Shown piece by piece: positions 23,101-33,507 of a stretch of 64,000 nt of DNA. Position 1 is the first letter of the stretch, and each line of letters starts with the position of its first letter. Source of the stretch: Sarcocystis neurona (Eukaryota > Apicomplexa > Conoidasida > Eucoccidiorida > Sarcocystidae); contig KL647314.1 in assembly GCA_000727475.1 (NCBI GenBank), positions 1,518,812 to 1,582,811 of the forward strand, read 5' to 3'. Below the pieces are notes generated by a model. The model was given only the letters and a program-made list of their open reading frames with translations. It was not told the DNA's origin and made no database searches. A program made the position numbers and the translations under genes.

Positions 23101-23706
23101 CGCGTACCTATAAACGTATATGTAAGTGTGTGTTCACACGCCCGTGTGCAAACCGACGAAGCACCTGTGATATACACGCGCATACGTCACTACAAGTTAC
23201 ACACACACTTACCTGCAGACACACAAGTCTTGGATTCGCAGAGAGATACACGCGCTACATAAAATATGCCAAGAGCCATACAGATATGAGTCCTATAAAT
23301 ACATATTCATATATGTATGTATGTACACGTACACATAACAGAGATATACATATATAGAAAAGAGAGAGAGTGAGTAGTAAAGTACACACACACACACATA
23401 CACGTATATGCATATATAGATATATCGATGAGAAACGGCGAGACAAACACGTATTCATACATACGTACACATATATATAGAGAGGGATCCCCACACACAC
23501 ATATACGTACACATACATATATTGTATAGAGAGAGAGACGGAAATGCCCACACACGTGTCAGCAGAGAAGTGACAATCTACGGCGTTCTCGGGAGAGAAA
23601 CAAAAGCCCACCTGTAGAGTGCTGGTGAGCTGCTTAGCGACTTTCAGTCCAAGGCTGACCATCCACTGGGGGGGTAGGGACCGCAGCGGCCGGAAAAATG
23701 CTTGTC
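19174..23706 (-). CDS. Multi-exon gene (model), DUF1769/UPF0590-like
   Basis: Exons run on the minus strand from 23706 to the stop at 19174: 23706-23612, 21953 to about 21906, about 21235-20989, possibly one near 19.96-19.91 kb, and 19722-19174. From memory of the family profile, several pieces line up in order with the uncharacterised eukaryotic DUF1769 (UPF0590) family: PPQWMVSLGLKVAKQL resembles its PPG...LKxxKW segment, RPYPFASGAAP its DKPYxxSPL segment, FDPDLIYTFNFVQ its FxPxxVYTFDFxN segment, and FDLGIMKLDLAPFLNQQPIE with FVWQFQMWHAKLL its downstream core. The family's biochemical role is unknown. A charged Glu/Lys/Arg insertion of about 100 residues splits the core in the last exon. 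The match is by pattern recall, not by search, so the family call is tentative, but that these are exons is better supported. Start codon not found. Confidence 0.45.
19906..19962 (-). CDS. Candidate small exon
   Basis: After an AG near 19962 the frame reads GLYPAVSRVVQMLPEVKSMH, then meets a stop. It fits phase 0 after the exon ending at 20989, but its exit phase does not match the exon at 19722 with the only clear donor, so the boundaries are unresolved. Confidence 0.3.
20151..20184. repeat. TATACA hexamer repeat
   Basis: About six uninterrupted TATACA units, followed by a palindromic TA-rich stretch to about 20214. Confidence 0.85.
20559..20584. repeat. (TA)n microsatellite
   Basis: Uninterrupted TA dinucleotides in an apparent non-coding stretch. 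Confidence 0.85.
20792..20961. repeat. 17-bp minisatellite, ten units
   Basis: Units of CTGCAGCAGCGGGTGTG begin at 20792, 20809, 20826, 20843, 20860, 20877, 20894, 20911, 20928 and 20945. The 5' units are diverged (CTAAAGCAGTGGGGATC, CTACAGCAGTGTGTTCG) and the middle three at 20894, 20911 and 20928 are identical, so the array has expanded from the centre. Because 17 is not a multiple of 3 it is unlikely to be translated as a repeat. It lies directly downstream of the exon ending at 20989 on the minus strand, that is, at the start of the intron. Confidence 0.95.
20989..21235 (-). CDS. Exon of the DUF1769-like gene (start approximate)
   Basis: The donor TTTGTTCAG/GTACCA is clear and exits phase 0. 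The frame reads EEEEYIPPPDVTLLDVPEET, RLLGGPFAHGGVSAQQRKSM and LLRDIVFDPDLIYTFNFVQ. The 5' limit is uncertain: GATGTTAG/C is one acceptor, but the frame stays open further upstream to about 21310, where it reads ETTHNSSYVVGGVVDVSL. Confidence 0.55.
21906..21953 (-). CDS. Candidate exon of the DUF1769-like gene
   Basis: It follows GTTGATTTTAG, entry phase 1, and reads RPYPFASGAAPASTA before a possible donor A/GTGGCA. The frame stays open to 21871. Short, so weakly supported by itself. Its order within the family pattern is the main argument. Confidence 0.35.
22000..23611. other. Intron-like stretch, repeats only
   Basis: TA runs near 22662-22680, a pyrimidine tract of TCTA/TTTC units at 23010-23066, and alternating CACATATACG sequence. 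No exon recognised. Confidence 0.45.
23612..23706 (-). CDS. Exon of the DUF1769-like gene, 31 codons
   Basis: The acceptor is GCACGCTTTCAG and the donor ACTCTACAG/GTGGGC; entry phase 1, exit phase 0. It reads QAFFRPLRSLPPQWMVSLGL then KVAKQLTSTLQ. Good splice sites and ordinary composition make this a confident exon. The family link is tentative. Confidence 0.55.
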
Positions 23707-24402
23707 CTGAAAGCGTGCATGCATGCAGGCGCGCACGGGATATTCAACTACATGCGATCGTGTGCACAACTGTTTTTCCATCTCCCAGAATTAGGAGACG
23801 CACAGAAGATTACAGACACACGCACACACGCACACAACGACACATATGTACGTGCCCGTACGTAAGCAGGTGCGTACGTGCCCGTCCTCCACCGCTACAG
23901 ACATGTATAGACACATATGTCCGTATGTCCGCATGTGCGTATGTTTGTGTATACACGAACCCTTCCGTTTCACCGACAAACAGCGGAATCGGAAAACGAA
24001 GATGCAGCAGCGGGGTCCACGGGCCCGTTTGGTACACGTGTGGCCTTCTGCAGAAGTCGTACAGACATATTTGCGGCACACACACGCACACTCACGGATG
24101 AATGCAGCAAGACGTAGTGATGGACAAGTTCGTCTCATCGAGCAAAACGACAGGAGGAGACTGCATCCGTGTATGTATGTACACAAACACATACACACAC
24201 GTGCACAGGAGCTGCAAAATACACATGCGTGCGTATATATGACATACATATATACGCATATGCACTGGCACAAACACACACTTGTGTGTATATATATACG
24301 CATATTTCCTGGTAGGCATATCTCTCGGGTCAAGGACGCCTGACCCTTTTTTTTTAAGAGGTCATTTCGTGTGCGCCAGAGGAACGGTGCTGCGAGCTGC
24401 GC

Positions 24403-24903
24403 ATGGGTGTGGAGGACAGAGAAGTGTTGGGAGGCTGTCTTTGCTTTGCTGTTGCCCTGGTGACGCTGTCCTCGATTTGCTGGTGCTGCGCGCTGTGGTT
24501 CGCAATTGCACTCGAAGATAAACGAATCGAGCAGAGGAAGTTTTTTCTCCGGGGAACGGCTAGTGAGAGAAAGAACAGAGGAGGACGGCGAACGACGCAG
24601 TGGCTAAGGACTACGAGAGGGGATGCAGCAAAACAGAGGAAACCGAAGAGTGATCGCAGAAGGGGAGGCCAACGAAGACAACAGAAGAGGACAACATGTG
24701 AAGCGAAATGGAGGGGGGGAGGATGTGGAGGAGAAAGCGGGAGACGCCACGAGAAGAGAAACGGAGAAGAAGAAAGCACAGAAAGACAGCAGGGTAGAGG
24801 TAAGAGAAAAAACAGAGAGGAGAAGACGGGCCAACGACGACTATCAAGACACATTTCCTCGAACAAAATAGATGAGCAGCAGACAGAAGATGAGAGTGCA
24901 TAG
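24403..24903 (+). CDS. Hypothetical ORF with one membrane segment
   Basis: An ATG-initiated ORF of 166 codons. Residues 9-38 are hydrophobic and Cys-rich (LGGCLCFAVALVTLSSICWC, then CALWFAIALE), and the rest is Arg/Lys/Glu/Gly-rich, encoded by the purine-rich island. The hydrophobic segment could be a membrane anchor. The charged tail is what any frame of this island would encode, so the ORF may be chance. Nothing in its neighbourhood supports it. Confidence 0.2.
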   Translation: MGVEDREVLGGCLCFAVALVTLSSICWCCALWFAIALEDKRIEQRKFFLRGTASERKNRGGRRTTQWLRTTRGDAAKQRKPKSDRRRGGQRRQQKRTTCEAKWRGGGCGGESGRRHEKRNGEEESTERQQGRGKRKNREEKTGQRRLSRHISSNKIDEQQTEDESA

Positions 24904-25015
24904 CTAAAATCAAAGACGAGATCAGAAACGGAGGAGCACTTCGGAAGTTGAAGGAGGGGAGAAGAGGACGGCGGTGTTCACAGAAGTCCTGAAGAAGGAC
25001 GATGAAGCGAAAAAG
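24520..25015. other. Purine-rich island (plus strand)
   Basis: Almost all A and G on the plus strand. It overlaps the hypothetical ORF at 24403-24903. Confidence 0.6.
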
Positions 25016-25333
25016 GAGACGAATGTCGGGAGGAAGATCTGCAGCTCGCCTGTACCTGTAAGAATTTCTCCGACTCTGTACGGTTGAAGAAATTGGCCCT
25101 GTGCACGCATGCAGACCACCTTTAAAAAGAAGCCACGATACAAAACCGCAGCCCAAACAAGGGCAGACAAAAACAGGCTCTTTTCAGTGAGACACGCTCT
25201 GGGAGCTCGCAACAAGTAAAAGCACAAGACAGCACGCAGAAGCACGTGAGTCAGGAAAGTGGTGCTGCACGCAGAAAAAGAACATGCACCCAAACTGCAC
25301 GTGTCACACCTGGAAAACAGAAAATGACTGGCA

Positions 25334-25565
25334 GTGTGTGCAAGCACGCGAATGTATGACTGCCTATACATACATATATATGTATATGCGCGTATGTGCA
25401 AGCTCGTGAGCGCATGAGTGCGTACACATCTATGTACATATGCGTATGTGCAAGCATGTGAATGCATGACTGCGTATTTATACATATGTATATATATATA
25501 TATAAATATATGTATATGTATATACGCGTACGTGCAAGCAGGGGAGCGCATGAGGGCGTACACAC
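25334..25565. repeat. Four degenerate tandem copies
   Basis: The word GTGCAAGC(A/T)NG(C/T)GA(G/A)(T/C)G(C/T)ATGA followed by CTGCGTA-like sequence and a TA-rich tail recurs near 25336, 25395, 25447 and 25531. Unit length varies (about 52-84 bp) because the TA tails differ in length. Confidence 0.75.
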
Positions 25566-26779
25566 ATATATATATATATATATATGCATGCATGTACGTA
25601 TATATAAACACGTTCCGTTATGTTGTTTGTGTTTGTGTGTGTGCCGGTAGGTCTTGGTGCATCTTATATCCACCTAAATACACACAGATGTATATACACA
25701 TATTTATCGCTATACACATATACATGCCTATACGTACGCCTGTTCACATAGAGATATCGATATCTTGTGTAAATTTGGCGAGGACAGCGTAAACAAGCGC
25801 AGACACTTGCGTACGTCATACGCATGAACTGCGCCGAGACGTATCTGTTTATTTCTCCCTTTCTCTGTCTCTGTCCCACAGAACTTTCTCGCAGAACTGT
25901 TTCAGATACATTACGTATATATTCGTATAATATCCGTGTGCAAGACTCGCCGTGTCTACAATTTCCATGTACCAGCTGTGGTCATGATGTGCTAGCGCGG
26001 TCACAGCACATGTGGGAAAAAGTTGCTTCCCTCTAAATTTCGCAAGAAGAACGTCGGCCGGCTCGTTTTTCTTCGTTCAGGCGGTACGACTCTCCACCAG
26101 AGATCGGTCCGTCCTAGCTGACACAAGTCTTCATCCTCGACGGCTGTCGAGGTGTGAATGGCGACGTAATCTGTTGACTTTCTGTGCATTACTCGCTGTA
26201 CTGCATATCAATTTCTCAGCCGCCGTCACGAGGAAAGATGAAGCACCGTCACACGCGTCCCTCACACACACCCACTGCGTCGTCCAGGCACATTATCCGG
26301 TGAGTACACTGATGTCTGCTTTTTCATGTGCCTCTGTGTGTCGATGTCTGTCTGTCTAGCAGTGTATTTATTCAGCCGTCTTATTCTCCTTGTCTGTCGT
26401 CTTAGGTAGCTGTTCGCGACCAACGACCCGTCGCTCCTTCTCCGCCTAGAGATACAACTATACGTGTGTTCACGTGGGGCTATGGTTCTACCTTCCTGTT
26501 CGCCCTATTGACACACACGTGTCTTGAAGACGCTATCCAGATAAGCACACAAAATATCAGCAATTACTACACATGTTTTATACATGTATGTGTACACATA
26601 AGCGTATATATATGACACATATACGTATAGGGGTGTGTTGTCTACCATTCTCCGGCAACGCTGTCTCCCTTTACTAGAGTGCGACTGATAGCCAAGATGT
26701 GTTACCTGCACGCATGCTTGCATGGCGCGCTTTCCGTAGGGTCCCTGCTGCTTCTTCGTCGCGCTGCTGCCTGGCGATG

Positions 26780-28215
26780 GGATGCAAATGAATAAGCTGC
26801 AGCACCGGCGGCAGCAAAAAGAGAACCGCAGCAGCTCTTACAGAGCACCAACATCAGCACGAGAAACACACACCGCAGCAGCAGCACTAACCGCTGCACT
26901 AGCAGTCACATACAAAAGAGGCGCAGCAGCGACGGCAGCCGCAGGAGAAGAGAATCAGCATCAGGATCTGCTGCTGTTGCAGACGGCGAACAAACGCGGA
27001 GCACGAGCAGTCAGAGAAGGAAATAGCGGAAGCAGCGAAGGAATAGCAGCAGCAGCAGCAGAGGGCGAGACAACAGCCAGCCGCAGAAGTGAACTGAGGA
27101 CACAGAGGAACGAAACGTTAGCGAAAGACAGACACCGGGCATCGCCAAACGCACGAAGGAGGTGGCCATAACAGCAGCAGGGGATTACCTCCCCCGGCGG
27201 CAGAAGCTTTAAACAGACAGCAAAAGAACGGGCAAGGACAGAAGACAGCCATAGCAGAAGGTGGTTACAGCACAAAAGATCGAACCAGCATGGGCCCAGA
27301 TATACTCGGAGATAGATAAAGAAGTGCACGGCTGAAAGGGTAAGACGGGGAACGGGAAACGCGTAATGCAGTTGAGGGAGAGAGCAGCAACACATCAGGA
27401 CGAAGGCCTTCGGCCGACTGAGAATACAGCAGCTTGTGGAAAACAGGGAGAAATAAGGTAAATGGGTAACAGGAAAAGAAAGGAACAAGGCCCACCAGAG
27501 GAAGAAGGGAATGCGGAGAAAACGGTCGAGAAAGCAGCGGACACGAAAAGCAATCCGCAGTCGTGAGACACTACAAAAAGCCACCCCATCAAAATAGCAG
27601 CAGCAACAGCGCAAAACAGCACGGGCAGAGACCAAATGGACATCAGGAACAGACGCAGATAGCAGCAACAAGAAGTCAATCTCCACTAGAGAATAAACTA
27701 TGCGAAGGCACTCGAAGAAGTGGCATGTAGCGAGCAGAAGAAAGCGTAACTCGAACAAAAACTGACAACAAAAAAGCACCAAAGAGGCGGGTGACGAACG
27801 TAAGAGAGAGCAGGCACCGCGAAGAAGAAGCAACAGGAACGCAAAGCACTGCAGCAACACAGGGGGCATACCCAGAGCAGAGCAGCCGAGTGGTGAGAGA
27901 AAGTGGAATTCGGCAGCAAAAAGATCGCGACAGCAGCAGCGACATGGGAAGAAGCGCGGACGGAAAATAACCTCACAGCAGCAGACGAAAATCCCGGCAG
28001 CACGTGGCGGAGGACACAAAAGCAGCGAATCGAACTGACAGGAGGAGAGTCAGAGATGCGCAACAGAAGAACAGATGCAGTGCAGCCGAAGAGGAAATGT
28101 AGCAGGAGTCGCTGACTATTTCAAAGGCGACTGGAAAGCGCAGCATACGGAAAGACACAGCACGCAGAAATAAGTCCCTCGAAAGAAGCAGCTGCTGCAG
28201 AGGTCGGTACAAGGA
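26780..28215. other. Long purine-rich island (plus strand)
   Basis: About 1.4 kb strongly A/G-biased on the plus strand with embedded CAG triplets. The 352-codon frame open on the minus strand (26961-28019) is Cys/Leu/Phe/Ser-rich throughout and is what the complement of such DNA gives, so I do not call it. Confidence 0.6.
26782..27171 (+). CDS. Hypothetical Ala/Gln/Arg-rich ORF
   Basis: An ATG-initiated ORF of 129 codons, beginning MQMNKLQHRRQQKENRSSSY, with CAG-type triplets read on the plus strand as Ala and Gln. In this genome the sense strand of coding exons usually carries CAG/GCA rather than its complement, which favours the plus strand. No family, no splice context checked, and it runs into a purine-rich island, so it could be chance. 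Confidence 0.3.
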   Translation: MQMNKLQHRRQQKENRSSSYRAPTSARETHTAAAALTAALAVTYKRGAAATAAAGEENQHQDLLLLQTANKRGARAVREGNSGSSEGIAAAAAEGETTASRRSELRTQRNETLAKDRHRASPNARRRWP

Positions 28216-28799
28216 CAGCTAATCTCTGGAATCTACATCAGCTGCCCCAGATTCGCAAAGACTTGAGGACCGCGCCTGCAGAGTCTTCCTGTAGTCTTCA
28301 GAACCTTGCATGCAAACTTCTTCTGTACATCGGCAAAAGCCTTGTTGAGGGGCAAAAGAAGGCACTTGTACCCGACTAACACGACGTGATCGAAGAAGAT
28401 GGAGTATTTTTGAAACAGTGTGTGCGTGTACGTACGAGGCAAACATGCACGTGTGCACGGGGGGTTGTACACTGTCACGCACGTCACGTGGTGTACATAC
28501 ACCTCACAGCACTGCAAAAGCACATACACACACAGTTCCTTTGTAATCTGTGGCTACGCAGCCACTGCTGTACACACCTCTACACAAGTAGGTCAGCACA
28601 CGTTAGACATCCACATAATATGCGGGTTTACTCATTCACATATGTATATATATGTGTGTATGTGCTGAAGCACCACACAAGTCGCGCGCGGCTACTATAA
28701 TCCTCCGTATTAGACATACGAATACATGTAGAATATGTGTGTCCAGCTACACTTCTGGTCTCACCTGCCTCTGAAGAAGGGCGTTTGAAACGAAACTAC

Positions 28800-29250
28800 G
28801 GCTGTACGCGAGCAGCAGACCACAGCACAGACACAGCAGTCGGGAAGCCTGTGTTCACGCAGCAGCAGCAGGACGCAGCACAGACACTACCACGCCCAAA
28901 GTCTACGTGCAGCAGTGCAGGGAAGTCGCAGGCGCAGGAGAACAGGAAGAAGGAACGGATACAGGAGAAGGCCTCAGCACGCAGTAGCAGCAGCCGCACG
29001 GGCCTCACACGGACGAGAAGCAACGGTCACAGACCTCAGCAGCGGCGCAGCACGAAGAAACGAAACTACGTCTGCCACCTCGCAGCAGCCGATGGCCCCG
29101 CAGATCCAGAAACGCTCTCCACTTGTCTGTTGCTTCCCACAGCGGTGACGGAAGACGCAGCTGCGCTTCTCTTCTCGCAGCTGTCGAATGTGTACTCACA
29201 CCCGTGCATACATACATGGAGGCGTCTACGTGTGCGTGCCTTCATCAGTG
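28800..29250. other. CAG-rich stretch, possible plus-strand exon
   Basis: The plus strand is open from 28737 to 29261 with Gln, Ala and Ser triplet runs (QQQQDAAQ) and an Arg/Ser-rich centre, but begins without ATG. Minus-strand frames here are also open in pieces. Coding is possible but strand and limits are not settled. Confidence 0.25.
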
Positions 29251-29413
29251 CGCGCACGTAGATCCATGTACAGACGCACAGGTGTATGCGTAAACTCCCT
29301 CGCATCTACAGGTGTGCATCGCTTTTTCTGAACGCGCGTCCAGATGAGCGTGCGTATCCATACGCACGCATCCGTTTGCACGTGTACGAGCAACACACGT
29401 CCACAGATACATA

Positions 29414-29989
29414 TTATACGTATACAGGTATACGCTTAGGCACCGCAGAGGCCGGGCGAACGAATGTCGAGACGCTTTTGTGATGCCGCTGGGTTGCTGC
29501 CAGTCGGTTTGTGGAAGGGCACGCGAAGGAGAACGACTGCAACGAGCACGTCACGTTAGCGCATCTCGTGCACACAGCTGAAAGTCGACAAATTCGTGAA
29601 TAAGCAAGTACACAAACATACGTTGACCTGTCGATGTATACGTGCATACGTATGCCTGTATATGTGTGTGTACATATGTGTGCGAGTACACGAGTGCATC
29701 TTTGTGACAGACGGGGACAAGCGTGTTTGTGTGAGAGTACGATGGCCTGCCTTGCCGCGGATCCAGAACATCGGGCGTCATGAAGAGAAGGGGCGGCGCA
29801 GGATACTTGAGCGTTGGGAAGAAATGTTCTTTTTCTTTCTAAGGAGAACAGCGCAGCACATCCCACACACGTTATCGCAAACCGACAAAATTCCACACTA
29901 CTGAAGCCTGGGATGCAGGTGTCTCTTCCCAATTCATCGAGCACGCCAAGTAGTGCATCCGGACATATACACAAGAAGGTCGCATACAT
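29414..29989 (-). CDS. Candidate exon region
   Basis: The minus-strand frame is open for 191 codons. The upstream part (DALLGVLDELGRDTCIPGFS, SLERKRTFLPNAQVSCAAPS) looks coding, the downstream part is repeat translation. A second frame also looks coding near 29.75-29.84 kb (KYPAPPLLFMTPDVLD), so real exons are probably shorter pieces of these. It could belong to the gene that reads 32290 to 30142. Confidence 0.25.
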   Translation of the reverse strand: MYATFLCICPDALLGVLDELGRDTCIPGFSSVEFCRFAITCVGCAALFSLERKRTFLPNAQVSCAAPSLHDARCSGSAARQAIVLSHKHACPRLSQRCTRVLAHICTHTYTGIRMHVYIDRSTYVCVLAYSRICRLSAVCTRCANVTCSLQSFSFACPSTNRLAATQRHHKSVSTFVRPASAVPKRIPVYV

Positions 29990-30141
29990 GTGAGTGTACG
30001 TCCATCTTTATGTGTACAACGACGCCTTCACTTATGTACAAGTAGGTATGTTTATGTACGACAGCAGTCTACACACCTACATGCCCTACGCTTGTACGTG
30101 CATATCTAGCTTTCTACGCGTGCAGACGTACACGTGCCTAC

Positions 30142-32290
30142 ATAGAACCTTGGCTGCGTATGTTGCCTCTCTCGAAGCGAGTGCTGCAGCTGCCGAGACA
30201 AAGGCGCACTTTGTACACAGTGCCGTCAGCACACGCAAAATAACTGGCTCCTCTTGGCTGCCACACGTGTTAATCGAAACCCTGGAGCCCCTCTGCTGCT
30301 GCTGCTGCTCCAGGGGGTTCTTACGCAGCCTTCTCTTCTCGGGATGCTGCTGCCGCTGCCGCAGCCGTGAGATGTTATGCTTCTCATTTGAGAATGTACC
30401 TGCTTGCTGGTCACACTGCGTCTCCGCATCCTGTTCAGCTGCCGCTGCAGCACCTCCTGCGTTTTGTCTACGATCCAGGGCTCCTGCGTCGCGCGCAGCA
30501 GCACAGGCCACTGCGGCCAGTCGCTTGGTGGAGGGGCGGGAGCAGCAGCAGGGGGAGGGGGGTTTTCAAGAGGCTCGTAGCGGCAGCTTTCTGCGGCGCG
30601 TGCAGTATCAGAGGACGTGGAGATAGAGGCAGAGGAAGGAAAAGATGAGACGCAGGGCGGCAGCACTGTTTCATCTTCGCTGCTTTTGCGAGAAGCCTGC
30701 AGAACTTCTTTCTGCCTGTTGCCGTCCTCCGCGTTTACCACCTCATCAGTAATGTTCGTTGGTGGCTCAACAGAGTCAACAGCGTCAGCAGCAGAAGCAA
30801 CAATAACATTTGCGCCTTCGTTCGATTCACCGTCTTGTCGTCCTGTTTCTATTGCTGGTCGAATACCGCTTCCCCCTCCTACTAGCCCCAACGAATACCT
30901 GGCTAGATACCCTCCGCCGTAGCCGGCAGCTGCTGAAACAGTACGCCGAACAGGCGCACCTCCTGTTGCCACTGCTGCTGCTTGCGTCCCTGCTCCGGCT
31001 GCTATGGCTCCTGCTGCAGTTGAGGCAGCTCGCTGAGGGCGCGTCGTCCCACGGTCCTCACGACCCTGAGCCGCAGGCAGCAGACACCCGAGATGGCTGT
31101 ACAGGAACATTTCGCGCGGCAGCTCCAGCTTCCACAAATTCCAGGCAGCGTTCCCCACTACCAGCAAGTAGACAGTGATTAGCGCATGCACCACAAATCC
31201 CAGTGAGGTGGTGGATTCGACACAGCTGCTGCTGGGCAGCAGGGCATGTCCTGCGGCGTGGTCCGCTGCTGCTGCCGCGGCTTTCTCAGACGATGGAGGC
31301 GAAGACAAGAAATAAAGGAAGTAGACCAGCGGCAGCAGCACGCAAAGCAACAGCAGCTGCCAGGATACGGAAGACAGCTGCCTCGTCGCAGCAATCAGCT
31401 GCAGCAGCGCTACTCTCCCTGTGGCATCAGCAGTAGCTGCGTAGTCGCCTGCCCCTTCTGCTTCGTACGCAGCGCCCGGAGTAGTCAGGAAGGACGGAAG
31501 CACAGCGCTAGCACCAGCGGCAGCAGCGCCTGGAAAAACGGTAGCTGTCTGCGCAGCACAACGAGCAGCAGCAAGTTGCACCGGCGAATCTACTTTCTCC
31601 GCCGCTGCAGCAGGGAAATTCCCAGCGACGGACAAATTCGCAGGGGCAGCACTACTGTGCACAGGAGCCGCAGGACGCAAGTGGGCCTTCGACGCACCCG
31701 CAGCAGCAGACTGCCGGGGTGAGGAGCTCACAGCAGCAACATCGGGGGCACCCGTGTTTGACGCAACACGGCGAACACCAGCAGCAGCATTTTCGAGAGA
31801 AACAGCAGTAGCCGGTGCCAAAGACGACGCCATGCACGCTGTGGCTGCCTCCACGTCACCCACAGCAGGGGAGGGACGTCTGGCCTCCTCCCCGCCAACA
31901 AGCAACCTTCGCACGCCGGTGCCTTTGCTGCTCCTGTTGCTGTTGCCCTCGCCTGTGTCGTCTCTGCTGCTGCTTTTCCTTTCGAAAAGCGTTTCCAAGA
32001 AGGCGTCTTCACCCGCTGCAGCCGGCGCAGCCGCCGCTGAACGCTTTATCTGTGATTCCTGAGGATCGAGTGTCCGGGGCACGTCTTCTCCCGCTCCCGC
32101 TTCTGCGGCGTCCGCGCCTGCCGCGAATGCTGCAGGAGTCCACCACTCGGAACGATCCTCCTCCTCATGCAAGTCGAGAGGCCGAAGCGGCGAATCCGTG
32201 CGACACAGCGGTTCAGTCGCCGCTGCTGCTGCTTCATGCGGCGGGTGCTGCAGCGGCACCGCAAGACGACGAAAGGACGCAAACGGCCGC
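30142..32290 (-). CDS. Two-span membrane protein, Ala-rich (partial)
   Basis: The main exon runs from about 32290 (acceptor TATGTAG) to a consensus donor AAGCAG/GTACAT at 30400. A candidate next exon at 30189-30142 (LQHSLRERQHTQPRFY) joins in phase 0. The first in-frame Met comes late, so an upstream exon is expected. An Ala-rich N-terminal part of about 280 residues is followed by two hydrophobic segments, SSVSWQLLLLCVLLPLVYFL and FVVHALITVYLLVVGNAAWN, separated by about 50 residues. Then come NLWKLELPREMFLYSHLGCL, a long Ser/Ala/Gly-rich linker, and WPVLLRATQEPWIVDKTQEV with LQRQLNRMRRR at the end. Two adjacent membrane spans, a disordered linker and a WIxDK-like segment resemble the layout of TMEM209/cytochrome-b561-N-like proteins, but this is a guess. 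The upstream neighbour (33508-34639) may be the same gene. Confidence 0.5.
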
Positions 32291-32594
32291 TACATACATG
32301 CTGAGTCTGTAGATCAGTCTAGCGGCGTACATCTGTATCATCCAGATATATATACATATATATTTGTACATACATGCATGCATGTGCAGCTTGTATCAAC
32401 GTACAGAGATTAACGTGCGCACATACACACTACACATAAGTACCCAGCAGCGGTCTACAGAAGACCAGCAATGGCTTTTTCGCTATTGCGACTGGTGCTC
32501 TCAGATAAGGATTTCATCACTAGACCGTCCCGAATGAACACGAGGCACGACAGCCGCTCGCAGCGCTTCTACGGATGTGTTTACGCATATGTAT

Positions 32595-32622
32595 AAATAT
32601 ATATATATATATATATATATAC
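32595..32622. repeat. (TA)n microsatellite
   Basis: Uninterrupted TA run. Others lie at 32870-32890 and 33420-33450. Confidence 0.8.
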
Positions 32623-33507
32623 ACGTGCAAGCACCTTACATATTTGCGTGTACACCCGCATCTGCATATAGACCGTACGACTGAAAAGAGCTGGGGAGGA
32701 GGAAAACATTCTGCTATACACGTGCGAACTGACACTGGCACATACGCGGTGAAGCGTAGAAATATACAACTTCCTACGACTAGGCTCTATTCACATGGCC
32801 CCGCATCCGCCGACACCGACACACTGACCAATACACGAGTGTACGTCTCTCTCTCTCTCCTATACGTACATATATATATATATATATATATACATGTATA
32901 TCCGCAGGGGGCGCTATGAAGGCGTGTCCGGTATGTGCGGCATTTACCTCATACATTTATATGTGTATATATATATATCCACACGGGGACTTTGAATACG
33001 CCACCGAAAGGAGCATATGTCGCATGACTCATAGATACATATATATATGTTGTAGTGTTGGTATGTTTAGATGTACATGCATGTATGCGCGCAGAGGAGA
33101 TAAGCGTACCTCTCCTCGCACGAGAGACATCGTTGGCGCCCTTTGTAAGAGCCGCATATGCGTGACGAGGGAGGCAAAACGGGGACGACTGTGCGCCTGC
33201 AGCTATCGAGGATGTGTTGCACGAATGCAATTACACGTACGTGTGTACAGTGTAAGTATGCATACGAGTATACACCCGGATCCACATATTTATGTGTAGA
33301 GAAGCATACAAAAACGCATGCATACACTCAGTTGGCCGTTTATATAGATCCTGCCGTCAGACACATGTAAACGTGCCTCAAAATACAAGCAAACGACGGC
33401 ATACGACAAGCTACAAGCAGATATATATACATATATACATATATATATATGTATATGTACATACAAGTATACCTGTAAAGATATATATATATTTATCTGC
33501 GTGTAGG

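Noticed and set aside
26961..28019. 352-codon open frame on the minus strand
   Set aside because: Composition is Cys/Leu/Phe/Ser throughout, as expected of the complement of purine-rich, CAG-containing DNA, with no domain and no ATG context.
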